Source: Saprospiraceae bacterium (GTDB lineage Bacteria > Bacteroidota > Bacteroidia > Chitinophagales > Saprospiraceae). Taken from it: a DNA stretch of 64,000 nucleotides. The position numbers and the translations under genes were made by a program. The stretch is from contig JANQPA010000068.1 in assembly GCA_028285545.1 (NCBI GenBank), forward strand, positions 1 to 64,000. Direction: 5' to 3'. Every line of letters starts with the position of its first letter. The first letter of the stretch is position 1. Positions 1 to 9,530 of this stretch are shown in pieces. The notes under the pieces are model-generated. The model was not told the DNA's origin, searched no databases, and saw only the letters and a program-made list of their open reading frames with translations.

Positions 1-187
1 TTTTTGGCGAAACAATTTTACCAAAATTTGCTCTCATGCTTCTTTGTTTTTTCAACTAATGCCTGATTTTCAATGAACTAATCTCCGAACTAACGTTAAA
101 AATAATAAATTACCAGAAACCCCAGAACATCTTATAAACTGATTGAGGCTAGCTATTGAAGCTGAAAGAACTTTTAAATACTTCATA

Positions 188-1291
188 TTACTTGATAAAC
201 TCCGTAACCGTTTGGCTTCCTAAGGCTTTGAGTTCTTCAGTGTGCTTATTTAAAAGAAAGCGGCTATTTTTCCTGATTAACTCAGAGGAAACTTCTTTCC
301 ATTTGTCATTACTTTTCACAAAATCTTCTTTAAAAATTAGCCTTGAAAGATCTCTAACAAGGCAGTAATTGGCAAAGGAATGGGCATTCCCTTTTTGGTT
401 TTGAGCGTTTCTGATGAATTTATTTATGAGATATTGCGTAGTAGTTTCTGATTTATACAATTCCAAGAGCTTAGCTCGATATTCCAAATCCGTTTGTTTT
501 AAAGCTGGAAAAGCAATATAATCTGCAAAATGTTGTCCTTCATGTGCTAAATAGCTTACTTTAAAATTTTCAGTTGAGCGGTTATAAGCCTGATCAACAG
601 CAAAGAGCGCCTGCCTGGTAGCCCATCCTCCAGCATAGCTTCTTCCCAAGGTGGCATAATGCCCCCATCCAAGTGAAATGAAATCTTTCATAAAATGAAT
701 CTCTACATCCACCGTATCTTCTAATAGCGAGACTTTGTAATTCTTTACTTCCTCTTCCTTCCATAAAAAAAGGTCATAAAGATGTCCTGTCTTACCAGTA
801 GCATTAGAATACAAGCCTGATTCTTTCAAAAAGCGATTTATATATTCATTTATATTAGCTTCAATAAGCTTTCGCTTTACTTTTCTTTCTTTAAAATAGG
901 ATTCATAAAGATGCTCAATTACAGCCTTTCTAAAATCACTTTCTGCTTCTGCAATAGGCTTTTTATTGAACATTACCGATTTCCAATATTTATGGAAAAG
1001 GTCGGTAAACCTGATAACCAAAGGATCTTCTGTGTTGTAATCAAAAACTTCATTTTCTTGGATAAAACGATTATAAAACTGGTTTTTGATGGCCAGTTGT
1101 TTTTCATCCAATTGCTTGAAAGATTCCAATAGATCAAAAACCTTAGTCATTTCACCACGAATGGCAAAAGGGTAAATATCATTGAATTGGACCTCAGATG
1201 CTGAGTTATTATGAATGCTTTGCCCATTTAGAATACTGGTATAAAATAGAAAACTTAGTATAAAGGAGAATGGAAGAATAGACTTAAACAT
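188..1291 (-). CDS. Secreted putative zinc metallopeptidase-like protein
   Basis: A 367-residue protein with an N-terminal signal peptide (about residues 1-24, ending NGQS), so exported to the periplasm or beyond. I do not recognise the family by name. Residues 250-254 read HEGQH, an HExxH zinc-binding motif, followed 16 residues later by Glu270 in the motif LEYRAK, the arrangement expected of a gluzincin-type metallopeptidase (two His plus a distal Glu). The middle of the protein is helical and charged. It stands alone, facing the left window edge, with an AraC-type regulator gene upstream on the same strand. Peptidase activity is inferred from the motif only; the fold could equally be a non-catalytic relative. 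Confidence 0.6.
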   Translation of the reverse strand: MFKSILPFSFILSFLFYTSILNGQSIHNNSASEVQFNDIYPFAIRGEMTKVFDLLESFKQLDEKQLAIKNQFYNRFIQENEVFDYNTEDPLVIRFTDLFHKYWKSVMFNKKPIAEAESDFRKAVIEHLYESYFKERKVKRKLIEANINEYINRFLKESGLYSNATGKTGHLYDLFLWKEEEVKNYKVSLLEDTVDVEIHFMKDFISLGWGHYATLGRSYAGGWATRQALFAVDQAYNRSTENFKVSYLAHEGQHFADYIAFPALKQTDLEYRAKLLELYKSETTTQYLINKFIRNAQNQKGNAHSFANYCLVRDLSRLIFKEDFVKSNDKWKEVSSELIRKNSRFLLNKHTEELKALGSQTVTEFIK

Positions 1292-1392
1292 ACCTTCATT
1301 TTTATTTAAGTTGAACAGATCGGGATAATTAAATATCCAATGGTCAAGATTCCTTCAATAAAATTAGGTAGGATAATCTACTGAAAATTGTA

Positions 1393-2178
1393 TCAGATTA
1401 ACCTTTGCAGAGAAGAACGCCATTGACGAGGGTTGAGACCGAAAGTTTGGCGAAAAGAGCGACTAAAATGAGATTGATCATAGTATCCAGACTGAAGACC
1501 AATTTCTGTTAATTTGATCGAAGAGGAAGTCAGAAGGGTAAATCCTTTTTCAGCCCTCACCTTTCTTATATATTCACCAACGGTCATTCCCTTTAGCGCT
1601 TTAAATTTACGAGCTAAATAAACAGGGTGTATGTTCGCGGTTTCAGATAGAGTTTGGAGACTTAGATAAGCGTCGTACTCATCGTGGATGTGATCCAGGA
1701 CCCTGAAATACCAATCTTGTTTTTTGCCTTGGAAAACTTCTCCATTAATGGGTATTAAAGCTTCGGTTATCATACAATCCAATTCATCTTCTTGGAAGTT
1801 TATTACAAAACCAACCAAAAGTTTTTGCAGCTGTCTATCGACACTTTTTATGACCACATCATCAAACAAAGATTCATAGGAATCAATCGGATTTTTTAAT
1901 ATTTCGATATTAAAGCAAAGACCATTTTTTTTGTAAAAAACATTTTCATGTTCGTATCCCTTAGGTCTTATTACAATGTTACCGGCACCTACGGTTCTTT
2001 CCATAAATTCCCCTTGTTCCAAATATTTACTCCTGAGATTTAAGGACAGATAAGGGTTTTGGTGGTAGTGTAAAGGCACTTTGCAAGCATCTTGATAAGC
2101 CGTTATGGAAAGAACAAAATTTTCGGTTTTCCTTTCCTTAAGAATACATCCAAAATAGTTTCCTTCCGATAACCTCAT
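1393..2178 (-). CDS. AraC-family transcriptional regulator
   Basis: 261 residues. The N-terminal part (about 25-95) looks like a cupin sensor domain with an H37-x-H39 pair and an RPKGYEHE segment. The C-terminal part (about 158-258) is a double helix-turn-helix of the AraC type, with the signature run around SGYYDQSHFSRSFRQTFG. It should bind DNA in response to a small ligand that is not identifiable here. It is divergent from the DUF5916 outer-membrane gene at 2403, so that gene is a plausible target, but no operator was recognised in the 224-bp gap. Confidence 0.85.
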   Translation of the reverse strand: MRLSEGNYFGCILKERKTENFVLSITAYQDACKVPLHYHQNPYLSLNLRSKYLEQGEFMERTVGAGNIVIRPKGYEHENVFYKKNGLCFNIEILKNPIDSYESLFDDVVIKSVDRQLQKLLVGFVINFQEDELDCMITEALIPINGEVFQGKKQDWYFRVLDHIHDEYDAYLSLQTLSETANIHPVYLARKFKALKGMTVGEYIRKVRAEKGFTLLTSSSIKLTEIGLQSGYYDQSHFSRSFRQTFGLNPRQWRSSLQRLI

Positions 2179-2234
2179 AACTAATAATAAATTAAGAGCC
2201 TAATACAACTGATTTAAAATATGTTTCTCCAAAG

Positions 2235-2276
2235 CCCAATTCTCAATACTCATTACACATTACCCAGTACCAAACA
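2235..2276. repeat. Degenerate heptamer repeat (CYCANTA)
   Basis: Six consecutive 7-nt units in perfect register on the plus strand: CCCAATT, CTCAATA, CTCATTA, CACATTA, CCCAGTA and a degenerate CCAAACA. The same heptamer family occurs at 22762-22796 and 40043-40106. This copy sits in the gap between the divergent AraC and DUF5916 genes. Confidence 0.7.
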
Positions 2277-2402
2277 TCAAGGTATAATATGCTGCTAATT
2301 AGTCTAAATGTACCTACTTAATAGACGAATTAAATCATTTTCTTTTATTTTTAATTTTTTAGTGAACGATCACGATAAGAACTAAACTGTAAACAAACAA
2401 CC

Positions 2403-4640
2403 ATGCTTCACCAAAACCTTATCAAACAAGCAATTGTTTTGACCGGGATTGTCATAACAACTATGGCATCAATTAATGCCCAACCTTTTAAGGAAACACC
2501 CGACCTGCCTTTTGAAATCACTGCTACTTTTACGGAAGAAGCGCCCCGAATTGATGGCAAATTAGATGATAACATTTGGCAGCAAATCCCTCCAATCACT
2601 AATTTCATCCAACTTTGGCCTCAAGAAGGAGCCACAGCTACTGAATCTTCCGAGGTACGCATTGCCTATGATCGAAGATTCCTTTATTTCGCCTTTAAAT
2701 TTTATGATAAAAATCCGGAGTTAATCCGGGCAATGAACCTGGAGCGTGGCGGTCGTAACGATAGAGACGATCATGCCTACATAGGTCTGGATACCTATAT
2801 GGATAAACGCAATGCCTACCTCTTTGAAATGAACGCATTAGGTACCCAAGATGATGCCACTATTACCGATGAAAAATTATCGATTGATGGTTTTTCCTGG
2901 GATGCCGTTTTCGATAGTGAAACCGTAATTACCGATGATGGCTGGACACTTGAGGTTTCTATTCCATTCCGACAACTTCGTTTTCCGAAAGGAGATGACC
3001 TTAGTTTTGGATTGATGCTTTCTCGAATGATCAATCGAAAAAATGAGAGAGTGATCTGGCCAAATATTGGTTTGGAATATGGAAGTGCTGCTGCAGGATT
3101 TCCTGCCCTGGCAGCCATTTCACAATATGGGATCTTGAAAGGATTAAAAAATATTAGGAGAGGTAAAAATATTGAAATCAAGCCCTACATTATTATGGGT
3201 GCCGATAAAAATCGCCCTAATCTGGAACAAGAAGAAACGGACAATAATTTCAATATGGATGCGGGGATAGATTTTAAGTACAGCATTGCCTCTAATTTAA
3301 CCCTGGATTTGACCGTGAATACGGATTTTGCCCAGGTAGAAGCAGATAATGTACAGGTTAATCTAACTCGATTCAGTCTCTTTTTTCCTGAAAAAAGAGA
3401 GTTCTTCCTTGAAAGATCCGGTTTATTTGAACACGGAAACTCCCGATCTACGCAAACCTTTTTTTCTCGCAGGATAGGACTGACCAATCAGATTTTGGCT
3501 GGTGCCAGAATGACCGGGCAGGTAGGGCCTATATCCGTGGGCTTGCTAAACATCGAAACAGGAGAAAAAATGGGGCAGATTTTTGGTGATCAGTCAGCCA
3601 ATAATACCGTTACAAGATTGCGCACCAAACTCTTCAAACGTTCCACAATCGGAGGTATTTTTACCAATTTTCAGAATAACGAGCGTTACAACCGCGCTCT
3701 GGGCTTCGATGTTCAACATCGATTTTGGTCTTCCAGTGAATTCACTACCTGGTACACCAAAGTTTGGGATACGGACCCTAATAGAACAGATGCTGCAGGC
3801 CATGCTAGCTTATCCCTAAGAAACGATCTGTATGGAGCTGGTTTTTCTTATACTAATGTTGGTGAAAATTATAATCCGGCCCTTGGTTTTGTTCGTAGGC
3901 TCAATATGCGACAATACAATAGCAATTTGATTTATAGCCCAGTATTTAAGGATGAAAATTTTGCCATCAGAAGGCTTACTTTCCAAAGTTCATACGATTA
4001 TATTGAAGGACAGGATAAGGATAAGCAGTCTACTGAATTAGAGTTTAGCGCTAAAGCAGAATTTGATAAGCGAGATCAGATTACAGCCCGATACCAACGT
4101 CAATTTGAAAGACTCACCCATCCCTTTTTTATTCGCCCTGATGCAGGAATACCAGTAGGAGATTATACCTTTTCAAGGTTTAACCTTTCTGGCTCAACTG
4201 ATCAGAGCAGGCGGGCTTCAGCATCAGCCAGCGTATCATTTGGGGGATTTTTTAATGGTAATCGAACTACCTTGGGTGGGAGTGTAAGCTTTAGACAATC
4301 CAAGCATCTTGCGGTAGAAGCTAGAGTAAATTACTCTCTCATTGATTTGCCTATCGATAATGGCGAATTTAGTGCTACTACCCTATCCACTTCCATTTTG
4401 GGCGCTGTTAATAAAGATTTATTTGCCAAGGCTTTGATCCAATATGATAATTTCACCAGAAATCTGCAGGCAAATATCCGTCTGGATTGGATTCACACCC
4501 CTGGCAGTGACCTATTTTTGGTCTATAATACTTCTTATCATTTTGTAGGGGATCAGGATCAGGTTTTTGACCCAAGGAGGAATTTGGTTATGAATGATGC
4601 CTTAGGGATCTTGAAGTTGACGTATTTGATTTTACTATAA
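2403..4640 (+). CDS. DUF5916 outer-membrane protein with CBM9-like domain
   Basis: 745 residues with a signal peptide (1-27, ending SINAQ). Residues about 45-220 form a carbohydrate-binding family 9-like domain (IDGKLDDNIW ... RFLYFAFKFYD). The rest, including the motif DFAQVEADNVQ and an FFPEKREFFLE segment, is the DUF5916 family, predicted to fold as an outer-membrane beta-barrel, and the C-terminus is rich in alternating aromatic strands. The substrate is unknown. A second member, 50072-52747, shares the same order and the DFxQVEAD motif. The gene is transcribed alone and ends at a strong hairpin shared with the converging tricorn-like gene. Confidence 0.85.
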   Translation: MLHQNLIKQAIVLTGIVITTMASINAQPFKETPDLPFEITATFTEEAPRIDGKLDDNIWQQIPPITNFIQLWPQEGATATESSEVRIAYDRRFLYFAFKFYDKNPELIRAMNLERGGRNDRDDHAYIGLDTYMDKRNAYLFEMNALGTQDDATITDEKLSIDGFSWDAVFDSETVITDDGWTLEVSIPFRQLRFPKGDDLSFGLMLSRMINRKNERVIWPNIGLEYGSAAAGFPALAAISQYGILKGLKNIRRGKNIEIKPYIIMGADKNRPNLEQEETDNNFNMDAGIDFKYSIASNLTLDLTVNTDFAQVEADNVQVNLTRFSLFFPEKREFFLERSGLFEHGNSRSTQTFFSRRIGLTNQILAGARMTGQVGPISVGLLNIETGEKMGQIFGDQSANNTVTRLRTKLFKRSTIGGIFTNFQNNERYNRALGFDVQHRFWSSSEFTTWYTKVWDTDPNRTDAAGHASLSLRNDLYGAGFSYTNVGENYNPALGFVRRLNMRQYNSNLIYSPVFKDENFAIRRLTFQSSYDYIEGQDKDKQSTELEFSAKAEFDKRDQITARYQRQFERLTHPFFIRPDAGIPVGDYTFSRFNLSGSTDQSRRASASASVSFGGFFNGNRTTLGGSVSFRQSKHLAVEARVNYSLIDLPIDNGEFSATTLSTSILGAVNKDLFAKALIQYDNFTRNLQANIRLDWIHTPGSDLFLVYNTSYHFVGDQDQVFDPRRNLVMNDALGILKLTYLILL

Positions 4641-4641
4641 A

Positions 4642-4678
4642 TTTACAGAGGCAGGGACTCCGCCCCTGCCTCTGTAAA
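4642..4678. terminator. Bidirectional terminator hairpin
   Basis: Perfect 15-bp arms (4642-4656 and 4664-4678, GC-rich core GAGGCAGGG) with a 7-nt loop between two converging genes. The outer pairs are AAA/TTT, so a short U tract is available in either direction. Confidence 0.8.
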
Positions 4679-4684
4679 CCTCTC

Positions 4685-7600
4685 TTACTTATTTCCATTA
4701 CCATTAAAAGACTTATCCGGGAATTCCGGGGCCTTGGGTACTTCTCTTGGATCTTTTTTGATTTCTTCCAATAAATACTGGATGGCAGCTTCTAATTGTG
4801 CATCCTTGCCGTTGAAGGTTTCGTGAGGGAGGTTGTCCACCTCAATATCCGGTTCTAGTCCATGGCCTTCAATCAACCACTCCCCTTCCGGGCCATATAC
4901 GCCCATCATAGGTGCTCGAGCTAAGCCTCCATCTGTTAGGCGATTTGAAGAGCTCAACCAAATTTCTCCGCCCCAAGTTCGTTTACCAATGACTTTACCA
5001 AGTCCTAATCGTTGGAAACCGTCAGCAAAAGCTTCACCATCCGAGGAAGTCTTTTCGTCTACCAATACTACAATATGTCCTCTGTAGGCATACTGCATAT
5101 TCCAGTATGGCTTTTTATCTCTGACTTTCCAATACATCCAGGCCTGCCGCATGAGTTTTTCTAAAATAAAACTCTCAATGTTTCCGCCATTATTATGGCG
5201 AACATCGATAATGAGCCCTTGCTTGTGAAAAACAGGATAAAATTCACGATACCATTGTGACAAATCATTACTGCCCATCGCCCTGAGATGGACATAACCT
5301 ATTTTACCATCGGCTTTGTCATCTACTTCCAATCTTCTGCTGTATTCCCAATCGCGGTAGCGGAGGCTGAATTCACTAGATGCAGGGACAACAATGTGAT
5401 CTTTGCTTGTTCCAGATTGACTGGACTTAACTCCTATTCTAATCTGTTCTCTAGCCTGGTTGCGCAATAAAGCTCCAATATGTGGTACCGAAAGAGTGGA
5501 TACGCCATTGATATGTTCGATAACATCACCAACAGCAATATCCATTTCGGGATGATCTAAAGGTGATCGTTCATTAGGATAATCAGGATCTGCCTGATAG
5601 ATATAATCAATGACATAACCTCCTTTTCCCTCGGAGCGCATTAAGCGAGCACCTAAGCTTGCTACCCTAATCTGATCATCTCCTCGACGGAGATCTCCTC
5701 CCCTCACACTTGTGTGTAAAGCCGATAATTCTCCCACAAATCGACCAATCAGGTCTGATAGTTCATTACGAGTAGTGACGCGATCCACCATGGGCAGGTA
5801 TTTTTCATACATTTTATCCCAATCTACTCCATGCATTCCAGGATCGTAGAAATAATCACGCTCCATGCGCCAGGCGTCTTTAAAAATTTGACGCCAGTCT
5901 TCTCTGACATTCATGGAAAAGGCCCAATTGCTAAGATCCACTTTGCCATTATTTAGATTGGCAGCTCCTGTCCCGGCATTGATCACATAAATGCTAGTAC
6001 CTTTATAAATCAGCATTTTTTTACCATCTGCTGATAAGCTATAACCTCGAATGGCCTTGGTCACTTCTTTAGGTTTAGGCTCTTTATTAGTGATTGGTAA
6101 GGCCATCAACTGATTACTAGACCCCAAACCAGTTCCTGAACTGATAAAATAAAGGGTTCTGGCATTTCCTCTTAAAGTCCTATAATTACCTGGAGGGATT
6201 GGAACCTCTTGCAAACGTCTCTGAATACCCTCTTTATCTATTGTAACAACCACTTCTTTTTTATCTCCTTTTTCATTTTCTGAGTCTTCCATTAATTCAT
6301 TATCGGCGGAAAAAGGAGAACGCTCTCCTTTTTGCAGAGAAATCTGATAGATTTTCATTTTCTTATCAAAATAAGGCTCCGGCTGACGAGTTCCCCAGGG
6401 TGAACCAACTAGGGAGCGGAAATTGCGATCAGAAAGAAAATAAATCCACTTGCCATCCGCACTCCAGACTGGATCCATACTATTGGCTCGATCAGAGGTC
6501 AATGGGAATTGATCCCCTGTAGCCACATTGTAAATATGGATTTGACTGAAATCGTTATCTGCTGCCTGAATATATGTTAACCACTGGCTATCCGGAGACC
6601 AGTTAATTTGAGAGCTTCCACCATAGTTTTTGGTAGAAATCTTTTTTTGCTGGCCATCTTCGATATTTAAAAGCCACCAGTGATCATCCAGGTCTCTATA
6701 GGCCAGGTATTTTCCATCAGGAGAAGCTGAGGCTTGAAATCTCAAGGTTTTCCCATTATTGGTGAGGGCTTTATGTTCGCCCAGGCCAGTTGCAGCCACT
6801 TGTACAAATTCAAATTCTCCAGACTCGTCTGAAAGTGTAATGATGTTTTTTCCATCAGCAGAAAATATAGCATCACGATATCTTACCCCTTCTTTTCTTG
6901 ACAATTGAACCATTCTACCGGAATTAACGGGAGCCACAAATACCCTTCCACGAGAGGTAATAACAACCTTATCTCCATTTGGGTGAAGATTAACAGAAGT
7001 AATATATTGCTGAGGATTGTCCACCCATTTTTCTCTCAACTGATCTAGGTCGGTAGCTAAACGAATGGATACTTTTTTATTCCTTCCGGCTTTGATATCC
7101 AAATGCCAAATATCGGCTCCTCTTCGATATACGATGTGGCCTTTATGGATTGAAGCATATCGAACATCAAATTCTTCATGTTCGGTATGTTGTTGCAGAT
7201 CTTTACCTGATTCATTCATCGACCAGATGTTCATGGTGCCATCCCGGTCAGAAATAAAATATACTCTTCGGTTCCACCACATGGGGTGGTGACTCTCTCC
7301 AGTATAATCGGTGGTCAATTTAATAGCTTCCGCTCCTCCATCTGTATACTTCCAAATCTGCCTGGCAGTACCTCCTTTATATCTTTTGGTCACATTATTG
7401 TGATAGGAAGGTCTGACAAAGAACACCGTTTTTCCATTAGATGTGAAGCTAGCCTCACTAGCCTGATGGAGAGGAACTCTGGTTTCCTTTTTCGTCGCTG
7501 GGTCGATTTTCACCAACTGATAATCTGGAAGGGTGGAATAAAATCGAGTGGCATAAACCAGTTCTCCGCCAGGTGTCCAACCATTTACTAACGAAGCATC

Positions 7601-7969
7601 AGCCTGATAAGTCCATCTTTGAGGTAATCCACCAGTAATGGGCATTGTGTATACCTCTGCGGGGCCTTCATAAGTAGCTGAAAAAGCAATGGTTTTTCCA
7701 TCTGGAGAAATACTTGGATTGAATTCTTCACCATGATGGGTAGTCAGGCGTTGTGCTAGCCCTCCTTGTAAGGAAACTGACCAGAGGTCTCCTTCTGCGG
7801 CAAAAACAATCGTTTCGTTATGAATGGTAGGATAGCGATAGTAGCCTTCAAAGCCTTGTGCATTTAATTTTGCAGTAGCAAAAAACATACAAGCGGTAAT
7901 AAATAAAAAGCCAAGTAAGGTGATTGGCTTATGCTTAAGCCGAATTGTTGGGTGGTTTTCTTGTTTCAT
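4685..7969 (-). CDS. Tricorn-like S41-family peptidase
   Basis: 1094 residues with an N-terminal signal/anchor (about 15-38), so probably periplasmic rather than cytosolic like archaeal tricorn. The order is WD40/TolB-like propeller blades (about 40-680, many SPDGKxIAF, SADGKWIYF repeats), a helical C1 segment with LSALHTS (candidate catalytic His), a PDZ domain (about 790-870), and an S41 catalytic domain. The nucleophile is in TSSDGEAF (Ser976-Asp977), and a Glu in GLEPDIEV (about 1039) matches the third tricorn residue. It should degrade peptides released by other proteases. It stands alone, converging on the DUF5916 gene. Confidence 0.92.
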   Translation of the reverse strand: MKQENHPTIRLKHKPITLLGFLFITACMFFATAKLNAQGFEGYYRYPTIHNETIVFAAEGDLWSVSLQGGLAQRLTTHHGEEFNPSISPDGKTIAFSATYEGPAEVYTMPITGGLPQRWTYQADASLVNGWTPGGELVYATRFYSTLPDYQLVKIDPATKKETRVPLHQASEASFTSNGKTVFFVRPSYHNNVTKRYKGGTARQIWKYTDGGAEAIKLTTDYTGESHHPMWWNRRVYFISDRDGTMNIWSMNESGKDLQQHTEHEEFDVRYASIHKGHIVYRRGADIWHLDIKAGRNKKVSIRLATDLDQLREKWVDNPQQYITSVNLHPNGDKVVITSRGRVFVAPVNSGRMVQLSRKEGVRYRDAIFSADGKNIITLSDESGEFEFVQVAATGLGEHKALTNNGKTLRFQASASPDGKYLAYRDLDDHWWLLNIEDGQQKKISTKNYGGSSQINWSPDSQWLTYIQAADNDFSQIHIYNVATGDQFPLTSDRANSMDPVWSADGKWIYFLSDRNFRSLVGSPWGTRQPEPYFDKKMKIYQISLQKGERSPFSADNELMEDSENEKGDKKEVVVTIDKEGIQRRLQEVPIPPGNYRTLRGNARTLYFISSGTGLGSSNQLMALPITNKEPKPKEVTKAIRGYSLSADGKKMLIYKGTSIYVINAGTGAANLNNGKVDLSNWAFSMNVREDWRQIFKDAWRMERDYFYDPGMHGVDWDKMYEKYLPMVDRVTTRNELSDLIGRFVGELSALHTSVRGGDLRRGDDQIRVASLGARLMRSEGKGGYVIDYIYQADPDYPNERSPLDHPEMDIAVGDVIEHINGVSTLSVPHIGALLRNQAREQIRIGVKSSQSGTSKDHIVVPASSEFSLRYRDWEYSRRLEVDDKADGKIGYVHLRAMGSNDLSQWYREFYPVFHKQGLIIDVRHNNGGNIESFILEKLMRQAWMYWKVRDKKPYWNMQYAYRGHIVVLVDEKTSSDGEAFADGFQRLGLGKVIGKRTWGGEIWLSSSNRLTDGGLARAPMMGVYGPEGEWLIEGHGLEPDIEVDNLPHETFNGKDAQLEAAIQYLLEEIKKDPREVPKAPEFPDKSFNGNGNK

Positions 7970-8019
7970 TGTGAATGATCTTAGTGATTAATTTTCTTTA
8001 AACATCTTTGTCTCTATAC

Positions 8020-9135
8020 CTAACTCACAAAATACATATCTAAATCTCCTTTTCCCTTAGCTGAAAGTTTTCCTCTGTATTCGCAAGAGAAGTGTTCTTT
8101 TACAAGGTCATAAGTATAAGCAGATAAGTTGATTTTGCCTGCTTCCCCAGCCGATTCAATTCTACTGGCGGTATTTATGGTGTCCCCAAAAATATCATAG
8201 GCAAATTTTTTCTTTCCAACCACACCTGCAGAAATTGGCCCTGAATGAATTCCAATCCTCACTTCCCATTTTATGGCATTCGATTTGTTTCGTTCTTCCA
8301 GAAAAGCGATCATTTTTTGTGCTGCTCTCACACATCTGACAGCATGGTCATCAAGTTCCTTTGGCAGGCCGCTAGCAGCAAGATAGGCATCTCCCACAGT
8401 TTGGATTTTTTCAATACCTTCTGCTTCCATGATGTCATCAAATTCACTGAAAATCTCGTTGAGTTCAAATATTAGTTTTTTGGTAGGAATGGTAGCAACA
8501 ATATTTGTAAAGTTTTTAAAGTCGGAAAACAGGATAGAGACTTCATCATATCGAGCTGGGCTTGCCTTTCCGGTTTCTAGTAATTCTTTAGCTACTTCAA
8601 GGGGTAAGATGTTATGCAAAAGGGATTCCGTTTTTTCTTTTTCAAGCCTTAATTCTTCCGTTCTTGCCTGTACCATCTGTTCCAGCTTATTATTCTGTTG
8701 TTCCAGCAAGTGATTTTTTTCTTCCAATTCACGATTTTGATGGTAGCTTTTTAAGGCTTCTTTGATGGTTAAAATAAGGTCAGAACCATCCCAAGGTTTG
8801 GGAATGTACCTGTAAAGATTTGATTTATTGACTGCTTCGGAGATGGCTTCAATATCAGAGTAGCCTGTTAATAAAATTTTTAGGGTATCAGGAGATAGGA
8901 TATGGACTTTCTGAAGTAGTTCATGGCCTTTAATCCCAGGCATTACCTGATCAGTTATAATGATTGGTAGGGCCTTGCCTTGGGCAAGCAGATCTTCGAT
9001 TAACTCTAGTGATTCCTGGCCACTTTCTGCAATCTCAATTTCATATTCGGTACCAAATTGTCTGCTAAGTTGTGCTTTTAGTCCATCCAGGACAACTCGC
9101 TCATCATCTACACATAATATTACTGGAAATTCCAT
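8020..9135 (-). CDS. Response regulator with class III nucleotide cyclase domain
   Basis: 371 residues. A receiver domain (1-125; acidic pocket D10/D11, phospho-acceptor D62, K113 in KPW) is joined by a coiled coil (about 130-175) to a class III cyclase domain (about 195-371). Metal aspartates are D205 (LFSDFKNFT) and D249 (GDAY); N321 and R325 in NTASR match the transition-state residues. Of the two base-reading positions, D314 fits ATP, but the usual Lys is Gln245 (EKIQTVGD), so specificity is uncertain. It is the last gene of an operon with a histidine kinase and a single-domain receiver (4-nt gap), so cyclic nucleotide output is probably phosphorylation-controlled. Confidence 0.9.
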   Translation of the reverse strand: MEFPVILCVDDERVVLDGLKAQLSRQFGTEYEIEIAESGQESLELIEDLLAQGKALPIIITDQVMPGIKGHELLQKVHILSPDTLKILLTGYSDIEAISEAVNKSNLYRYIPKPWDGSDLILTIKEALKSYHQNRELEEKNHLLEQQNNKLEQMVQARTEELRLEKEKTESLLHNILPLEVAKELLETGKASPARYDEVSILFSDFKNFTNIVATIPTKKLIFELNEIFSEFDDIMEAEGIEKIQTVGDAYLAASGLPKELDDHAVRCVRAAQKMIAFLEERNKSNAIKWEVRIGIHSGPISAGVVGKKKFAYDIFGDTINTASRIESAGEAGKINLSAYTYDLVKEHFSCEYRGKLSAKGKGDLDMYFVS

Positions 9136-9139
9136 AGGT

Positions 9140-9529
9140 TTAGGCAGTAATTAAACGAATAAGGTGGTTTTCCTCCCACGGTTTAAAAATATATTGAATT
9201 TTATTATTGGCTTCACTATCAATTTTTTGGATGAATTTCTTTTCGATGTGCCCAGTCAATAAAATGGTTTTTACATTTTCCATTTTCTCATTAACCAAGT
9301 CTAATAATTCATCCCCCTTCATTCCAGGCATTAGCCAATCAGAAATAATAGCAAAAATAGTCGATTTTTCATCTAATAAAAGGTCTTCGATAATATCCAG
9401 GGCTTCTTCTGCTGATTCTGCAAACTCATAATAATATTGGTTTCCAAAATGCCGCATAAGTTGTAAACTTAAACTATCCAGCATTATTTTTTCATCATCA
9501 ACACAAATGATATACCGTTCTTCTTCCAT
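9140..9529 (-). CDS. Single-domain response regulator
   Basis: About 129 residues consisting only of a receiver domain (IICVDDEK at the N-terminus, SDWLMPGMKGDELL around the phospho-acceptor, KPWEEN near the end). I place the start at MEEERY rather than ten residues earlier, because this leaves a 1-nt gap after the histidine kinase stop and removes a non-conserved leader. No output domain is present, so it is likely a phosphate shuttle or sink between the kinase and the receiver-cyclase that follows 4 nt downstream. Its receiver closely resembles that of the cyclase protein (same IIEDLL and KPW motifs). Confidence 0.88.
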   Translation of the reverse strand: MEEERYIICVDDEKIMLDSLSLQLMRHFGNQYYYEFAESAEEALDIIEDLLLDEKSTIFAIISDWLMPGMKGDELLDLVNEKMENVKTILLTGHIEKKFIQKIDSEANNKIQYIFKPWEENHLIRLITA

Positions 9530-9530
9530 A

